From Nitriliruptoraceae bacterium (GTDB taxonomy: Bacteria; Actinomycetota; Nitriliruptoria; Nitriliruptorales; Nitriliruptoraceae): a stretch of 38,453 nt of DNA. A program made the translations under genes and the position numbers. Location of the stretch: assembly GCA_007134165.1 (NCBI GenBank), contig SLLJ01000408.1:1-38453 (forward strand). Direction: 5' to 3'. The notes below the pieces were generated by a model. That model ran no database searches. It was not told the origin of the DNA and saw only the letters and a program-made list of their open reading frames with translations. This document shows positions 8,590-16,708 of this stretch, in pieces. The first letter of the stretch is position 1, and each line of letters begins with the position of its first letter.

Positions 8590-9048
8590 TCACTCGCTCT
8601 GGAGCGGACCGACCACCAGGCGGATGTCGCGGACCACCGGTTCGCCGAGCACCTCGGTGAGGTTGGCGAGCAGACCGGGCACCAGGTAGCGCAGTTGCGT
8701 GGCCCAAACGGCGCTTCGAGCGCGGACAACGAGGATTCCACCCGCCACTCGCACGGGCTGGCAGTGCCGCGCGAGGTCGGGGCCGACCACCTCGTCCCAG
8801 CGTGCCCAGAGGGTGGCGGTGACCAGCCGCTGGCTCCAGCCCTGACGCTGCACCAGCTGGGCCAGCGCCTCCCCCACGGGTCGGGGGTCGGGAACCCGGC
8901 GCAGCCCGTCGGTATCGGGCTCCTCGATCGTCCAGTCGTCGTCGCTGGGCGGCGCCGGGTCGAAACTGGCGCGGTCGAGCGCGGCGCGGCGGGCTGCCTG
9001 GCGCCGCCGCTCCGCGGCATCGGCACGGGCCTCCCGATCCGGCCTCAC
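8590..9048 (-). CDS. DUF721 / DciA-like protein
   Basis: A 152-residue protein with a basic, Ala/Arg-rich N terminus and a C-terminal DUF721 domain (about 55-150), including WDEVVGPDLARHCQPVRV and WATQLRYLVPGLLANL. DUF721 proteins of the DciA type help load or operate the replicative helicase DnaB in bacteria lacking DnaC; Rv0004 occupies the same position in M. tuberculosis. The GTG start overlaps the recF stop by four bases (GTGA), so the two are translationally coupled. Placement between recF and gyrB is the standard actinobacterial order. Confidence 0.9.
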   Translation of the reverse strand: MRPDREARADAAERRRQAARRAALDRASFDPAPPSDDDWTIEEPDTDGLRRVPDPRPVGEALAQLVQRQGWSQRLVTATLWARWDEVVGPDLARHCQPVRVAGGILVVRARSAVWATQLRYLVPGLLANLTEVLGEPVVRDIRLVVGPLQSE

Positions 9049-10238
9049 GCGGCGCCCTCCACTCCGGTTGGCCCCGGCTCCCGGGGTCGCAGGCGGGTCA
9101 CCCCCGCATCGAGGGTGACCTCGACGCGGGACCCGGCAAGGGGGACGTCCGCCTCGACGGCCGCGGTGACCAGGACCTGGTCGAACCCACGACAGGCGGT
9201 CGCCAGCCGTTCCCGACGCACCTCATCGAGCTCAGCGAAGACGTCGTCGAGGAGCACGACCGGTCGGTCACCGACCTCGGCGAGCAACACGTCGGTGGCC
9301 AGCTTGAGCGCCAGGGCCAGGGACCACACCTCCCCGTGACTGGCGTACCCCCGCGCGGGCAGCGCCCCGATGGACAGCTCGAGCTCGTCGCGGTGCGGGC
9401 CGACCAGGGTCAGCCCTCGGGCGCGCTCCTCCTCAGCGCGTGCCACGAACCCGTCGCGCAGTCCGGCGACGATGGCCGACGGATCCGGGACCCGGGCGTC
9501 GTCGGCCCCGGAAGTGGCGGTCGCAGCGCCGGCCGTGGAGCGGTAGACCAGTCCGACCGGCTCGGGGCGATCGGCCAGCTCCCGGTAGAAGCGGTCGGTC
9601 GGCGGCGCCAGGGTGCGGACCGCAGCCACCCGGGCGGCGATGAGCTGGGCTCCAGCAGCCACGACCTGCTCGGTCCAGACCTCGAGCGCCGTGGTGAACG
9701 TTCCACCGGCAGGGAGACGCCCGGCTCGAGCGTCGCGCAACAGCTGGTTGCGCTGGCGCAGCGCTCGGTCGTAGTCAGCCCGGGCTGCCGCGTAGGCCGG
9801 GCGTCGCTGGGCGAGCAGGTCGTCGAGGAAGCGCCGGCGCTCGGAGGGCTCGCCCCGCACGATCGCGGTGTCCTCCGGAGCGAACAGGACCACCCTGAGC
9901 ACCCCGAGCGCATCGGCGGCGCGACGCACCTGTTGCCCATCGACGCGGGTGCGGGTACGACGGGTACCCGATGCCAGCTCGAGCTCGACTCGGCGCTCAC
10001 GCCCGTCGTCGGTCTCGAGCCGACACCGGATCACGCCGAGCTCGCAGCCGGCGCGGACCAGCGGTGCGTCACCCGCGACCCGGTGCGACGAACCGGTCGC
10101 CAGCCGGTGGACGGCCTCGAGCAGGTTGGTCTTGCCCTGGGCATTGCGACCGACGAGCAGGGTCACCCCAGCCTCGAGGTCGAGCGAGACGTGATCGTAG
10201 GACCGAACGTCGGTGAGCTCGATGCGACGCAGCAGCAC
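9045..10238 (-). CDS. recF: DNA replication and repair protein RecF
   Basis: A 397-residue SMC-like ATPase that helps load RecA at gapped DNA. The Walker A motif is GRNAQGKTN (residues 30-38) after the typical opening LRRIELTDVRSYDHVSLDL. The family signature appears near the C terminus as GPHRDELELSIG, followed by the ABC-signature region YASHGEVWSLALALKLA and Walker B VVLLDDVFAELDEVRRERL. The GTG at 10238 lies four bases after the dnaN stop. The gene is flanked by dnaN and DUF721 and is transcribed with them, away from the origin. Confidence 0.97.
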   Translation of the reverse strand: MLLRRIELTDVRSYDHVSLDLEAGVTLLVGRNAQGKTNLLEAVHRLATGSSHRVAGDAPLVRAGCELGVIRCRLETDDGRERRVELELASGTRRTRTRVDGQQVRRAADALGVLRVVLFAPEDTAIVRGEPSERRRFLDDLLAQRRPAYAAARADYDRALRQRNQLLRDARAGRLPAGGTFTTALEVWTEQVVAAGAQLIAARVAAVRTLAPPTDRFYRELADRPEPVGLVYRSTAGAATATSGADDARVPDPSAIVAGLRDGFVARAEEERARGLTLVGPHRDELELSIGALPARGYASHGEVWSLALALKLATDVLLAEVGDRPVVLLDDVFAELDEVRRERLATACRGFDQVLVTAAVEADVPLAGSRVEVTLDAGVTRLRPREPGPTGVEGAA

Positions 10239-10242
10239 CCGG

Positions 10243-11355
10243 TCAGCTCACCCGCATCGGCATCAGCAGGTAGGTCAGGTCGTCGGTCTGCTCGTCGTCG
10301 GTCTCCGGGTGCAGTACGGCGGGCTTGAGCCCGTCGCGGAGCTCGATGCGGATGCGCTCGGTACCGGTGGCCTCGAGTCCAGCCAGCAGGAATGCCGGGT
10401 TAAAGGCGATGGTCAGGCCCTCGCCGTCGATGTCGGCCGGCAGAGCCTCCGCGGCGTCCCCCATCTCCTGGTTGGTGGCCTGCAGTTCGACCGAACCGTC
10501 CGAGAAGGTCAAGCTGACCGGAGTGTTGGCCTGACCCAAGGCCACGATCGCCACCCGTTGCAGCGCCTCCACGAGCGGCGTGCGCTCGATCACCACGGTG
10601 GTCTCGTGCGCGTCGGGCAGTAGGGCCCGATAATTGGGGAACGTGCCTTCGATGAGCTTGGTCGTGAGGCGACGGTCACCGAACAGGAACGAGACCTGCC
10701 CCTCCTCGAGCACGATCGTCAGTGAACCGCCGACTTCACCGGCGGCCTTGGCTGCCTCCTGCAGCGAGCGGCTCGGAACCAGCGCGTTGCCTTCGAGGGC
10801 CTGATCCCAGTCGAGCGTGCGCACGGCCAAGCGGTAGCTGTCGGTCGCCGCGGCCGTGAGCAGCCCCCCTTCGGCGTGCAACTGCACCCCGGTCAACACC
10901 GGACGGCCCTCGTCGGTGGAGGCGGCTCGGGCCACCTGACTGACCAGCCGAGCGAAGGCGTCGGCGGGCAGGACGCCGCTGCTGGCGTCCTCGGCGGGAA
11001 CCGGCAGGGTCGGGAAGTCCTCGACCTGCATCCCACGAACGTGGAAGGTCGCCCGTCCGCAGGTGATCTGCAATCGATCCGGTTCCCCGTCGAGTTCGAC
11101 GGGTGCCTGAGGGAAGCGGGCGACCAGTTGGGCGAGCAGCCTCCCGGGGAGCAGCGCGCGGCCCGGACGATCGATCGACACCGGGATGGTGATCTCCGCC
11201 GCGACCTCGAGGTCGGTGGCCCGGCAGGTCAGCTTGCCGTCCTGCGCCTCGAGCAGCACGCCCGACAGGGCCGGCAGGGTGACCCGACCGGCGACCGTGC
11301 GGGTAGCCCAGGACACGGCATCAGCGAACTGGGCCCGATCGGCGCGCAGCTTCAC
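10243..11355 (-). CDS. dnaN: DNA polymerase III beta sliding clamp
   Basis: A 370-residue clamp built of three repeated domains, normal length for the family. It begins MKLRADRAQFADAVSWATR and ends with the typical YLLMPMRVS. Interior clamp phrases include VLLEAQDGKLTCRATDLEV in domain I and FNPAFLLAGLEA in domain III. The dimeric ring tethers DNA polymerase III to DNA and is a docking site for replication and repair proteins. The GTG start at 11355 has GGAAGGA five bases upstream. The gene faces away from the dnaA-dnaN intergenic region and leads the dnaN-recF-DUF721 operon. Confidence 0.98.
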   Translation of the reverse strand: MKLRADRAQFADAVSWATRTVAGRVTLPALSGVLLEAQDGKLTCRATDLEVAAEITIPVSIDRPGRALLPGRLLAQLVARFPQAPVELDGEPDRLQITCGRATFHVRGMQVEDFPTLPVPAEDASSGVLPADAFARLVSQVARAASTDEGRPVLTGVQLHAEGGLLTAAATDSYRLAVRTLDWDQALEGNALVPSRSLQEAAKAAGEVGGSLTIVLEEGQVSFLFGDRRLTTKLIEGTFPNYRALLPDAHETTVVIERTPLVEALQRVAIVALGQANTPVSLTFSDGSVELQATNQEMGDAAEALPADIDGEGLTIAFNPAFLLAGLEATGTERIRIELRDGLKPAVLHPETDDEQTDDLTYLLMPMRVS

Positions 11356-11734
11356 GACAGTCCTTCCTGCAGTTGTCCACCGTCATGGTGTAGAAGTCGT
11401 TGTTCTCTTCGTTCTCACGCCATAACCATAGGGGGTGTGCACTCGGTGGACGAGTGGCTCTTCTCGCAGGTCACCCGGGGTACCGGCGTGGTGGAAGGAT
11501 TGTGGGTCATGGCGCCGGCGATCCCCAGCGCGGTGAATGACATCGGGGTGCTTCCACCGCAGCGGTGCGCCGTCCACCGGTCGTGCACGGTGCATCCCCA
11601 GCCGGTGAGCCCGTGGGGGGACACCAGGCACCGTCCCGGTCCCCACCCTCCCCTGTGTCGTCCACGCGTAAGCCACGGCTCGTCCCCAGCTGGTCCACGG
11701 GGACGTCCACGGCCTGCGGGTGCGTCGTGCACGC
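11356..11734. other. candidate oriC (dnaA-dnaN intergenic region)
   Basis: A 379-base gap without a gene. It contains repeated copies of the actinobacterial DnaA box core GTCCAC: TTGTCCACC (11373-11381), TCGTCCACC on the minus strand (11445-11453), CCGTCCACC (11570-11578), TCGTCCACG (11658-11666), TGGTCCACG (11691-11699) and ACGTCCACG (11703-11711). Only the first is close to the consensus TTGTCCACA; the rest are weak, which is usual for cooperative origins in high-GC genomes. The stretch 11391-11431 is the least GC-rich part and could be the unwinding element. Position between dnaA and dnaN and the outward orientation of genes on both sides support the call. Confidence 0.72.
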
Positions 11735-13246
11735 TCATCCGCGACGGGCCTGGGTCTTGATCCGGTTGGTGAGCTCCTGCACCTGGTCGTAGATCGCCCG
11801 CCGCTCCTGCATGAGCCGGGCGATCTTCGACTTGGCGTGCATGACCGTGGTGTGGTCGCGGCCACCGAAGGCCTTGCCGATCCGGGGCAGGGACAGGTCG
11901 GTGAGCTCCCGGGCGAGGTACATCGCGATCTGTCGCGCCGTGACCAACTGGCGGCTCCGGGACGGGGAGCACAGATCCTCGACGGTCAGGGAGAAGTAGG
12001 CGGCGACCTCGTCCATGATCAGCTGGAGGCCGATCTCACGCTCACGCTCGTCGGGGAACAGGTCCTTGAGCACGATCTCGGCCATCTGGCTGTCGGCGGC
12101 CGAGCGCTGCAGGCTGGCGAAGGCCGACACGCGGATCAGGGCACCTTCGAGCTCGCGGATGTTGGCCTGGATCTTGGAGGCGATGAGCTCGAGGACCTCG
12201 GGCGCGACTCCGAGTTGGTCGGTCTCGCACTTCTTGCGCAAGATCGCGATGCGAGTCTCGAGGTCCGGAGGTTGGACGTCGGTCATCAGTCCCCACTCGA
12301 AGCGGCTGCGCAGCCGGTCTTCGAGCTGGCCGATCTGCTTGGGGGGCCGGTCGCTCGAGATGACGATCTGCTTCTCGGCGTTGTGCAGCGCGTTGAAGGT
12401 GTGGAAGAACTCCTCCTGCGTGCGCTCCTTGTTCTCGAGAAACTGGATGTCGTCGATCAGCAGCACGTCGGCCCGCCGGTACAGCTGCTGGAAGGCGGTG
12501 TTGCGGTCGTCGCGGATCGCGTTGATGAACTCGTTGGTGAACTGCTCGGTGGTGACGTAGCGCACCCGCAGCCGCGGGTAGAGGTTGCGCACGTAGTGCC
12601 CGATGGCGTGCAGCAGGTGGGTCTTGCCGAGCCCTGCCCCGCCGTAGATGAACAGCGGGTTGTAGGACTTGGCCGGCGCTTCAGCGACCGCGGTTGCGGC
12701 AGCGTGGGCGAACCGGTTGGACGAGCCGATCACGAAGTCGTCGAACTGGTACTTGGGGTTGAGCTGTGGATCGACGACCTCGTTGCTGTCGGCGCGTGTG
12801 GTGCTCGGTCCGACCCGGACCACCGGACCCGAGGGCCGTCCCGGCGCGGTGAGCGGTGAGAGGTGCTCAGCGTTGTTGGTGTCGGGCTCGGGTGGCTCGT
12901 CGCGTGGAATCGGCGCCTCGGCCAGCGAGGGCGGCGGGGAGGAGTGCACGGACAGCTCAGCGTGTTCACTCAGTGGCTCCGGGTGGGCCTGCACGGTGAT
13001 CACGATCGTCAGGTCCCGCTCGGCAGCTTCCGACAGGGCGGCACGGATCCGGTCCCCGCAGCGGGTATCGAGCCACTCCCGGGCGAACGCGTGTGGGGTG
13101 GCGAGCACGATGGTGTCGTCGCTGTAGCCGACTGGATGTGTGGCGGCCAGCCACTGGCGTTGAGCGGGCGAGGTGATCGTCGGCAGGAGCCGACCCAGGC
13201 CATGGCTCCACAGCTGGTCGAGATCGAGCGTCGGGGTCGTTGGCAC
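11735..13246 (-). CDS. dnaA: chromosomal replication initiator DnaA
   Basis: The 503-residue replication initiator. Domain I is the helical N terminus (LDLDQLWSHGLGRLL), domain II is an acidic, Pro-rich linker, domain III is the AAA+ module with Walker A GGAGLGKTH (about 202-210) and Walker B DVLLIDDIQF, and domain IV carries the DNA-binding signature GGRDHTTVMHAKSKI. The GTG at 13246 is chosen because GAGGAG lies six bases before it; the frame is open upstream to 13504, but that would run through the DnaA-box cluster and lacks family similarity. The gene reads toward oriC, with dnaN beyond it. Confidence 0.97.
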   Translation of the reverse strand: MPTTPTLDLDQLWSHGLGRLLPTITSPAQRQWLAATHPVGYSDDTIVLATPHAFAREWLDTRCGDRIRAALSEAAERDLTIVITVQAHPEPLSEHAELSVHSSPPPSLAEAPIPRDEPPEPDTNNAEHLSPLTAPGRPSGPVVRVGPSTTRADSNEVVDPQLNPKYQFDDFVIGSSNRFAHAAATAVAEAPAKSYNPLFIYGGAGLGKTHLLHAIGHYVRNLYPRLRVRYVTTEQFTNEFINAIRDDRNTAFQQLYRRADVLLIDDIQFLENKERTQEEFFHTFNALHNAEKQIVISSDRPPKQIGQLEDRLRSRFEWGLMTDVQPPDLETRIAILRKKCETDQLGVAPEVLELIASKIQANIRELEGALIRVSAFASLQRSAADSQMAEIVLKDLFPDEREREIGLQLIMDEVAAYFSLTVEDLCSPSRSRQLVTARQIAMYLARELTDLSLPRIGKAFGGRDHTTVMHAKSKIARLMQERRAIYDQVQELTNRIKTQARRG

Positions 13247-13327
13247 GGCCTGCTCCTCACCGTCGGTTCCAGGGGCCCGGTCGGCTCCTGCGACAGCATG
13301 CCCGGTCTCTGCCCACGCTGGTGAACT

Positions 13328-13359
13328 CTGTCCACAGACATGTCCACAGTTGTGGAGAA
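13328..13359. promoter_or_regulatory. cluster of three DnaA boxes upstream of dnaA
   Basis: Two direct boxes, CTGTCCACA (13328-13336) and ATGTCCACA (13340-13348), and one inverted TGTGGAGAA (13351-13359) lie within 32 bases, roughly 80-115 bases upstream of the dnaA start. They match the consensus better than those between dnaA and dnaN. They could serve DnaA autoregulation, be part of the origin, or both. The rest of the 452-base gap (13247-13698) shows a candidate rpmH promoter and no gene. Confidence 0.7.
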
Positions 13360-13562
13360 CAGGATCCGGGTTGTGGTCGGATAGCGCGGTGGGGGAAGGC
13401 CCTCCTCGGACGTCGCCACCGTGGACTCGGTGAGCCAGGACGGTGGGGGTGCACGATCGGGGCGGCGACGGACCGTACACCGGGGCGGCGACGGTGGGCA
13501 ACAACCAGGTTCGGTCACTGGCCGGACGGCCATGGTGCTCGCTGGCCCTTACGCGGTGGTGG

Positions 13563-13592
13563 TTGCCGGTGACGGAAGGCCGGGGCTACCCT
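13563..13592 (+). promoter_or_regulatory. candidate promoter of the rpmH operon
   Basis: TTGCCG (13563-13568) and TACCCT (13587-13592) are separated by 18 bases and lie about 105 bases before the rpmH start, on the correct strand. The fit to a housekeeping promoter is fair; no experimental support is visible in sequence alone. Confidence 0.35.
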
Positions 13593-13698
13593 CTGCTCCC
13601 CCGCCTGTCGCCGTGAGCGCCCGCGGACGTCGTCTGCTGCGTCCTGGTCCCGGGCTGCGGGTGGTCGCGCACGAACCCCCCGACCCAGGGAGCCTGCC

Positions 13699-13833
13699 GT
13701 GAAGCGCACCTTCCAGCCCAACCGACGCCGACGTGCCAAGAAGCACGGTTTCCGCGCGCGAATGCGCACCCGTGGTGGCCGCCGTGTCATCAACGACCGT
13801 CGACGGCGCGGCCGCGCGAAGCTGTCGGCCTGA
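13699..13833 (+). CDS. rpmH: 50S ribosomal protein L34
   Basis: A 44-residue, very basic protein reading VKRTFQPNRRRRAKKHGF, then RARMRTRGGRRVINDRRRRG and a short KLSA end: the complete L34 signature. It starts with GTG at 13699 and ends with TGA at 13831-13833. L34 is a small 23S-rRNA-binding protein of the large subunit. It is the first gene of the rpmH-rnpA-yidD-yidC-jag run, five bases before rnpA, and is divergent from dnaA, as in nearly all bacteria. Confidence 0.97.
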   Translation: MKRTFQPNRRRRAKKHGFRARMRTRGGRRVINDRRRRGRAKLSA

Positions 13834-13838
13834 CCGAC

Positions 13839-14177
13839 GTGTCGATTCCTGAGCGCCTTCGCCACCACGAGGACATCGTGGCGGCGCTGCGCGGTGTGCG
13901 CCGTAGTGGTCGATTGACCACACTGCACACCCGTGCGCGGCTGGACCACGGACCGGCGCGGATGGCGGTCGTGGCCTCTCGCCGGGTCGGTGGTGCAGTG
14001 CAACGAAACCGGGCCAAGCGGCTGTTGCGCGAGTCGGCACGAACGCTGGCGTGGCGTCCGGGCCATGATCTGGTGCTCGTTGCGCGCACGGGCTGCCCGC
14101 AGGCAGGCCTGCATGAGGTGCAAGGAGAGGTCGGGGCCCTGGCCCGGGATCTGGCCCTGCTCCAGGAGAGGGCGTGA
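13839..14177 (+). CDS. rnpA: ribonuclease P protein component
   Basis: A 112-residue basic protein, the protein subunit that helps RNase P RNA remove tRNA 5' leaders. It opens with IPERLRHHEDIVAALRGVRRSGR and contains the RNR signature region VGGAVQRNRAKRLLRES (about 50-66), which binds the catalytic RNA. The GTG start at 13839 has no clear ribosome-binding site and lies five bases after rpmH, so translation probably depends on coupling. The stop overlaps the yidD start by four bases. Confidence 0.95.
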   Translation: MSIPERLRHHEDIVAALRGVRRSGRLTTLHTRARLDHGPARMAVVASRRVGGAVQRNRAKRLLRESARTLAWRPGHDLVLVARTGCPQAGLHEVQGEVGALARDLALLQERA

Positions 14178-14437
14178 GCAGCTCCGTCGAGCAGGGAACC
14201 CGACCGCAGCGGCCGTCGTTGCTGGGACGGATGGTGCTCGGGCTGCTCCACGTCTACCAGTGGACCGCGATGTTTCGCACGCCCCGGTGCCGCTTCCATC
14301 CCAGTTGCTCGAGCTACGCGGTCACGGCGGTCCGGCACCACGGCCCCGGACGTGGGGTGTGGCTCGCGGTTCGGCGTCTGGGTCGGTGTCACCCCTGGAA
14401 TCCGGGCGGGCTCGATCCCGTCCCCCCGAGGAAGTAG
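14174..14437 (+). CDS. yidD: membrane protein insertion efficiency factor YidD
   Basis: An 87-residue member of the YidD (DUF37) family. The diagnostic part is YQWTAMFRTPRCRFHPSCSSYAVTAVRHHG, which contains the conserved CRFHPSCSSY core, followed by RRLGRCHPWNPGGLDPVP. YidD is thought to assist YidC-dependent membrane insertion from the inner face of the membrane. The GTG overlaps the rnpA stop and yidC begins six bases later, so the three genes are a translationally linked unit. Confidence 0.95.
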   Translation: MSSSVEQGTRPQRPSLLGRMVLGLLHVYQWTAMFRTPRCRFHPSCSSYAVTAVRHHGPGRGVWLAVRRLGRCHPWNPGGLDPVPPRK

Positions 14438-14443
14438 GCAGCG

Positions 14444-15610
14444 GTGGGCTCGTTCGGCAACTCGGTCATCACGTTCGTGGGCAACGTGCTCACGTTCCTG
14501 CACGATCTGATCGCCAGGGTCTCCTTCCTCGAGGCGGCGGCCTGGGGGTGGGCGATCATCATGCTCACGCTGTTCGTGCGGGTGCTGCTGCTGCCTCTGG
14601 CCATCAAGCAGACTCGGTCGATGCGTGCGATGCAGACGTTGCAGCCTCAGATGAAGGAACTGCAGAAGAAGTACAAGGTCGACCGTGAGTTGATGCGCAA
14701 GGACCCTGAGCGGTACCGCGCGCAGAAGCAGAAACTCAACGAAGAGATGATGGCCCTCTACCAGCGGGAGGGCGCGAATCCGCTGGCGAGCTGCCTGCCG
14801 CTGCTCGCTCAGGCTCCGGTCTTCATCGCGTTGTTCTGGACGCTGAGGGAGTTCGAGCCGCTACGCGGCCAGGAGTTCTACTTCTTCACCACGGTTGGCG
14901 AGGGCGGTCTCGAGATGCTGGTCAGCCAGGCCGGATGGCCGGGCTGGCTGCTGATCGTGCTGATGTCGGGAACGATGTTCTGGTCGATGCGCCAGATGAA
15001 TGCCCGCAACGCCGCTCAGATGGGTGACAACCCGATGGCGCAGCAGCAGAAGATCCTGCTGTATGTCATGCCGGTGTTCCTGGCCGTCATCTCGTTCCAG
15101 TTCCCGTTGGGCATCCTGCTGTACTGGGTCACGACCAACGCTTGGCAGGTAGCGCAGCAAGCCATCATTCTGCGAGAGATCGAGCGGGGCGATGCGGTCA
15201 AGGCGGAGACGCCGAAGGGCAACGGTCCGGACACCGGGACGTCGGGCTCACGGTCGCGAGGCGCGACCTCGGGTCGCCAGCCGCGGACGGACGGTGACGA
15301 GCCGGACGCCACGGGCGAGGACTCCAGAGGCAAGGATTCGAAGGGCGGGGGGTCCAGAGACAAGGATCCCGGGGGCAAAGATCCCGGCGACAAGGATCCC
15401 AAGGGCAGAGACCCCAAGAGTGGGGAGTCCACGGGCAAGGATGCGGGGTCCGACGCCACACCGCGACCGAGGCGAGGGAGCGGGTCGGGTCGTGGAACGA
15501 ACAAACGTTCGCCAAAAGCCGGGGAGAACGGCCGTTCTGGTCGGTCGGACAAACCATCGGGGGGCGGCTCTTCCAGACGGCGGGACCACCTTCCGCGTCG
15601 TACGGACTGA
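14444..15610 (+). CDS. yidC: membrane protein insertase YidC/Oxa1
   Basis: A 388-residue YidC of the short actinobacterial type. The five-helix insertase core covers about residues 5-245: a first helix, the conserved arginine in LFVRVLLLPLAIKQTRSM, a cytoplasmic helical hairpin (QPQMKELQKKYK to YQREGANPLASCLPLLAQ), and later helices ending near GILLYWVTTNAWQVAQQ. The last 130 residues are a highly charged Gly/Lys/Asp/Ser tail with loose KDPGGKDPGDKDP repeats and an Arg-rich end, probably disordered and able to contact ribosome or RNA (inference). GAGGAAG lies upstream of the GTG at 14444. jag follows 24 bases on. Confidence 0.96.
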   Translation: MGSFGNSVITFVGNVLTFLHDLIARVSFLEAAAWGWAIIMLTLFVRVLLLPLAIKQTRSMRAMQTLQPQMKELQKKYKVDRELMRKDPERYRAQKQKLNEEMMALYQREGANPLASCLPLLAQAPVFIALFWTLREFEPLRGQEFYFFTTVGEGGLEMLVSQAGWPGWLLIVLMSGTMFWSMRQMNARNAAQMGDNPMAQQQKILLYVMPVFLAVISFQFPLGILLYWVTTNAWQVAQQAIILREIERGDAVKAETPKGNGPDTGTSGSRSRGATSGRQPRTDGDEPDATGEDSRGKDSKGGGSRDKDPGGKDPGDKDPKGRDPKSGESTGKDAGSDATPRPRRGSGSGRGTNKRSPKAGENGRSGRSDKPSGGGSSRRRDHLPRRTD

Positions 15611-15634
15611 TCACGCAGGAAACAGGAGTCAGGT

Positions 15635-16420
15635 ATGCCTTCCTTCCGCTCGACCTCCACCGGTGACCTCCCGGCTGCGCTGAGCGCCGCGATCGCTGCA
15701 GCGCTCGATTGCCCGGAGAGCGAGGTCCAGGTGGTCCTCAGCGCCGCTGGACTCGATGGTCCGGTCACCGTGCACCTCGAAATCGAGGGCCTCGCCGCCT
15801 CTGGAGTCGATGGTGACTCCGATGTCCTGGGTGACCAGGCGAGTGAGCCCTCGGATGCGGTCGAGCCGCCCGAGGTCGAGCCGCCCGAGGTCGAGCCGTC
15901 CGAGGTCGAGCCGTCCGAGGACGAGGCGTTAGATGAGGACGTAACTCACGACGAGGAGCCTCGCCTGGATCTGGACTCCGAGGCAGACGCAGCCGCCGAC
16001 TTCCTCGAGGGATTGCTCGATGCCTTGGATCTCCCTGGCGACCTGCGGATCCACGTGGCACCAGAGCAGGTCGAGATCGAGTTGCTCGACATCGGATCGG
16101 GGGTGCTGATCGGTCGGCGGGGACAGACCCTCGATGCGATCCAGGAACTCGCGCGGTGCGTGCTTCAGCGGGAGTTCCAGCGTCGCTCCCGGGTGTTGAT
16201 CGACGCCGAGGGTTACCGAGCACGTCGCCTCGAAAAGCTGCTCGAGAAGGCGGAGGAGGCGATCGACGCGGTGCTCGACACCGGGGAGCCGGAGCGGCTC
16301 GAGCCCATGGATGTCTTCGAGCGCAAGGCGGTGCACAACCTGGTCGCCGGCATCGAGGGAATCACCTCACGTAGTCAGGGCCGGGAGCCGGCTCGGCGGG
16401 TCGTGCTGGAGGCGGACTAG
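15635..16420 (+). CDS. jag: Jag/KhpB single-stranded nucleic-acid-binding protein
   Basis: A 261-residue RNA-binding protein. It has a Jag N-terminal domain (about 1-55), a long acidic linker (65-115) with a fourfold repeat of VEPPE/VEPSE, a KH domain (about 120-195) with the loop IGRRGQTLDAIQ, and an R3H domain at the C terminus (ERKAVHNLVAGIEGITSRSQ). Jag/KhpB proteins bind RNA together with KhpA and affect cell-envelope and division genes in Gram-positives. AGGAG sits six bases before the ATG at 15635. A strong terminator follows, so jag ends the rpmH operon. Confidence 0.93.
   Translation: MPSFRSTSTGDLPAALSAAIAAALDCPESEVQVVLSAAGLDGPVTVHLEIEGLAASGVDGDSDVLGDQASEPSDAVEPPEVEPPEVEPSEVEPSEDEALDEDVTHDEEPRLDLDSEADAAADFLEGLLDALDLPGDLRIHVAPEQVEIELLDIGSGVLIGRRGQTLDAIQELARCVLQREFQRRSRVLIDAEGYRARRLEKLLEKAEEAIDAVLDTGEPERLEPMDVFERKAVHNLVAGIEGITSRSQGREPARRVVLEAD
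15860..15919 (+). repeat. 4 x 15-bp tandem repeat inside jag
   Basis: Four head-to-tail copies of GTCGAGCCGCCCGAG (the last two with one C-to-T change) encode VEPPE, VEPPE, VEPSE, VEPSE. The repeats lengthen the acidic linker between the Jag-N and KH domains. Copy number could vary between relatives by slippage. Confidence 0.9.
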
Positions 16421-16442
16421 CGCCACGCCAACATCCGAGCGC

Positions 16443-16477
16443 GAGGCGGCTCCTGGAGCCGCCTCGTTGCGGTTTTT
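16443..16477 (+). terminator. intrinsic terminator after jag
   Basis: A perfect 10-bp stem, GAGGCGGCTC and GAGCCGCCTC, with a three-base loop (CTG), followed seven bases later by five T residues at 16473-16477. It lies 22 bases after the jag stop. It is the clearest rho-independent terminator in the window. Confidence 0.88.
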
Positions 16478-16644
16478 GGGGTCGTGATTCCCCCTCACCA
16501 GGCAAAACGTGCAGAGATCGCCTCTGCCGAGCGATGGTGGGTTCCTGCAGCCTTCGGTAAGGGCCAGGTCCGGGGTGAGAGGTCGTCGTCCGGGAGGGAC
16601 CCGGTCTCGGGCTCCTCGGCTGACCGAGGATGTGGGTCAGGGTC

Positions 16645-16660
16645 GGTTCCACGTGAAACA
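16645..16660. promoter_or_regulatory. parS-like centromere site 1
   Basis: GGTTCCACGTGAAACA matches the bacterial parS palindrome TGTTTCACGTGAAACA at 14 of 16 positions, keeping the CACGTG centre. It is in the jag-rsmG gap, about 750 bases upstream of parA. ParB binds parS and spreads to form the segregation complex near the origin. Confidence 0.87.
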
Positions 16661-16696
16661 CGGGGCGGGACCGGGAGTTCCCGGTCCGCGTGTCGC

Positions 16697-16702
16697 TAGC
16701 AT
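16697..16702 (+). promoter_or_regulatory. candidate -10 box for a leaderless rsmG-parA-parB transcript
   Basis: TAGCAT ends six bases before the rsmG ATG, which puts the expected transcription start on the A of the start codon. rsmG has no Shine-Dalgarno sequence, in agreement with a leaderless mRNA. No convincing -35 element is seen. Confidence 0.5.
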
Positions 16703-16708
16703 TGGCCC

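Noticed and set aside
13247..13504. Extended dnaA N terminus
   Set aside because: The frame is open to 13504, but it would cross the DnaA-box cluster, lacks DnaA similarity, and the GTG at 13246 has a good ribosome-binding site.
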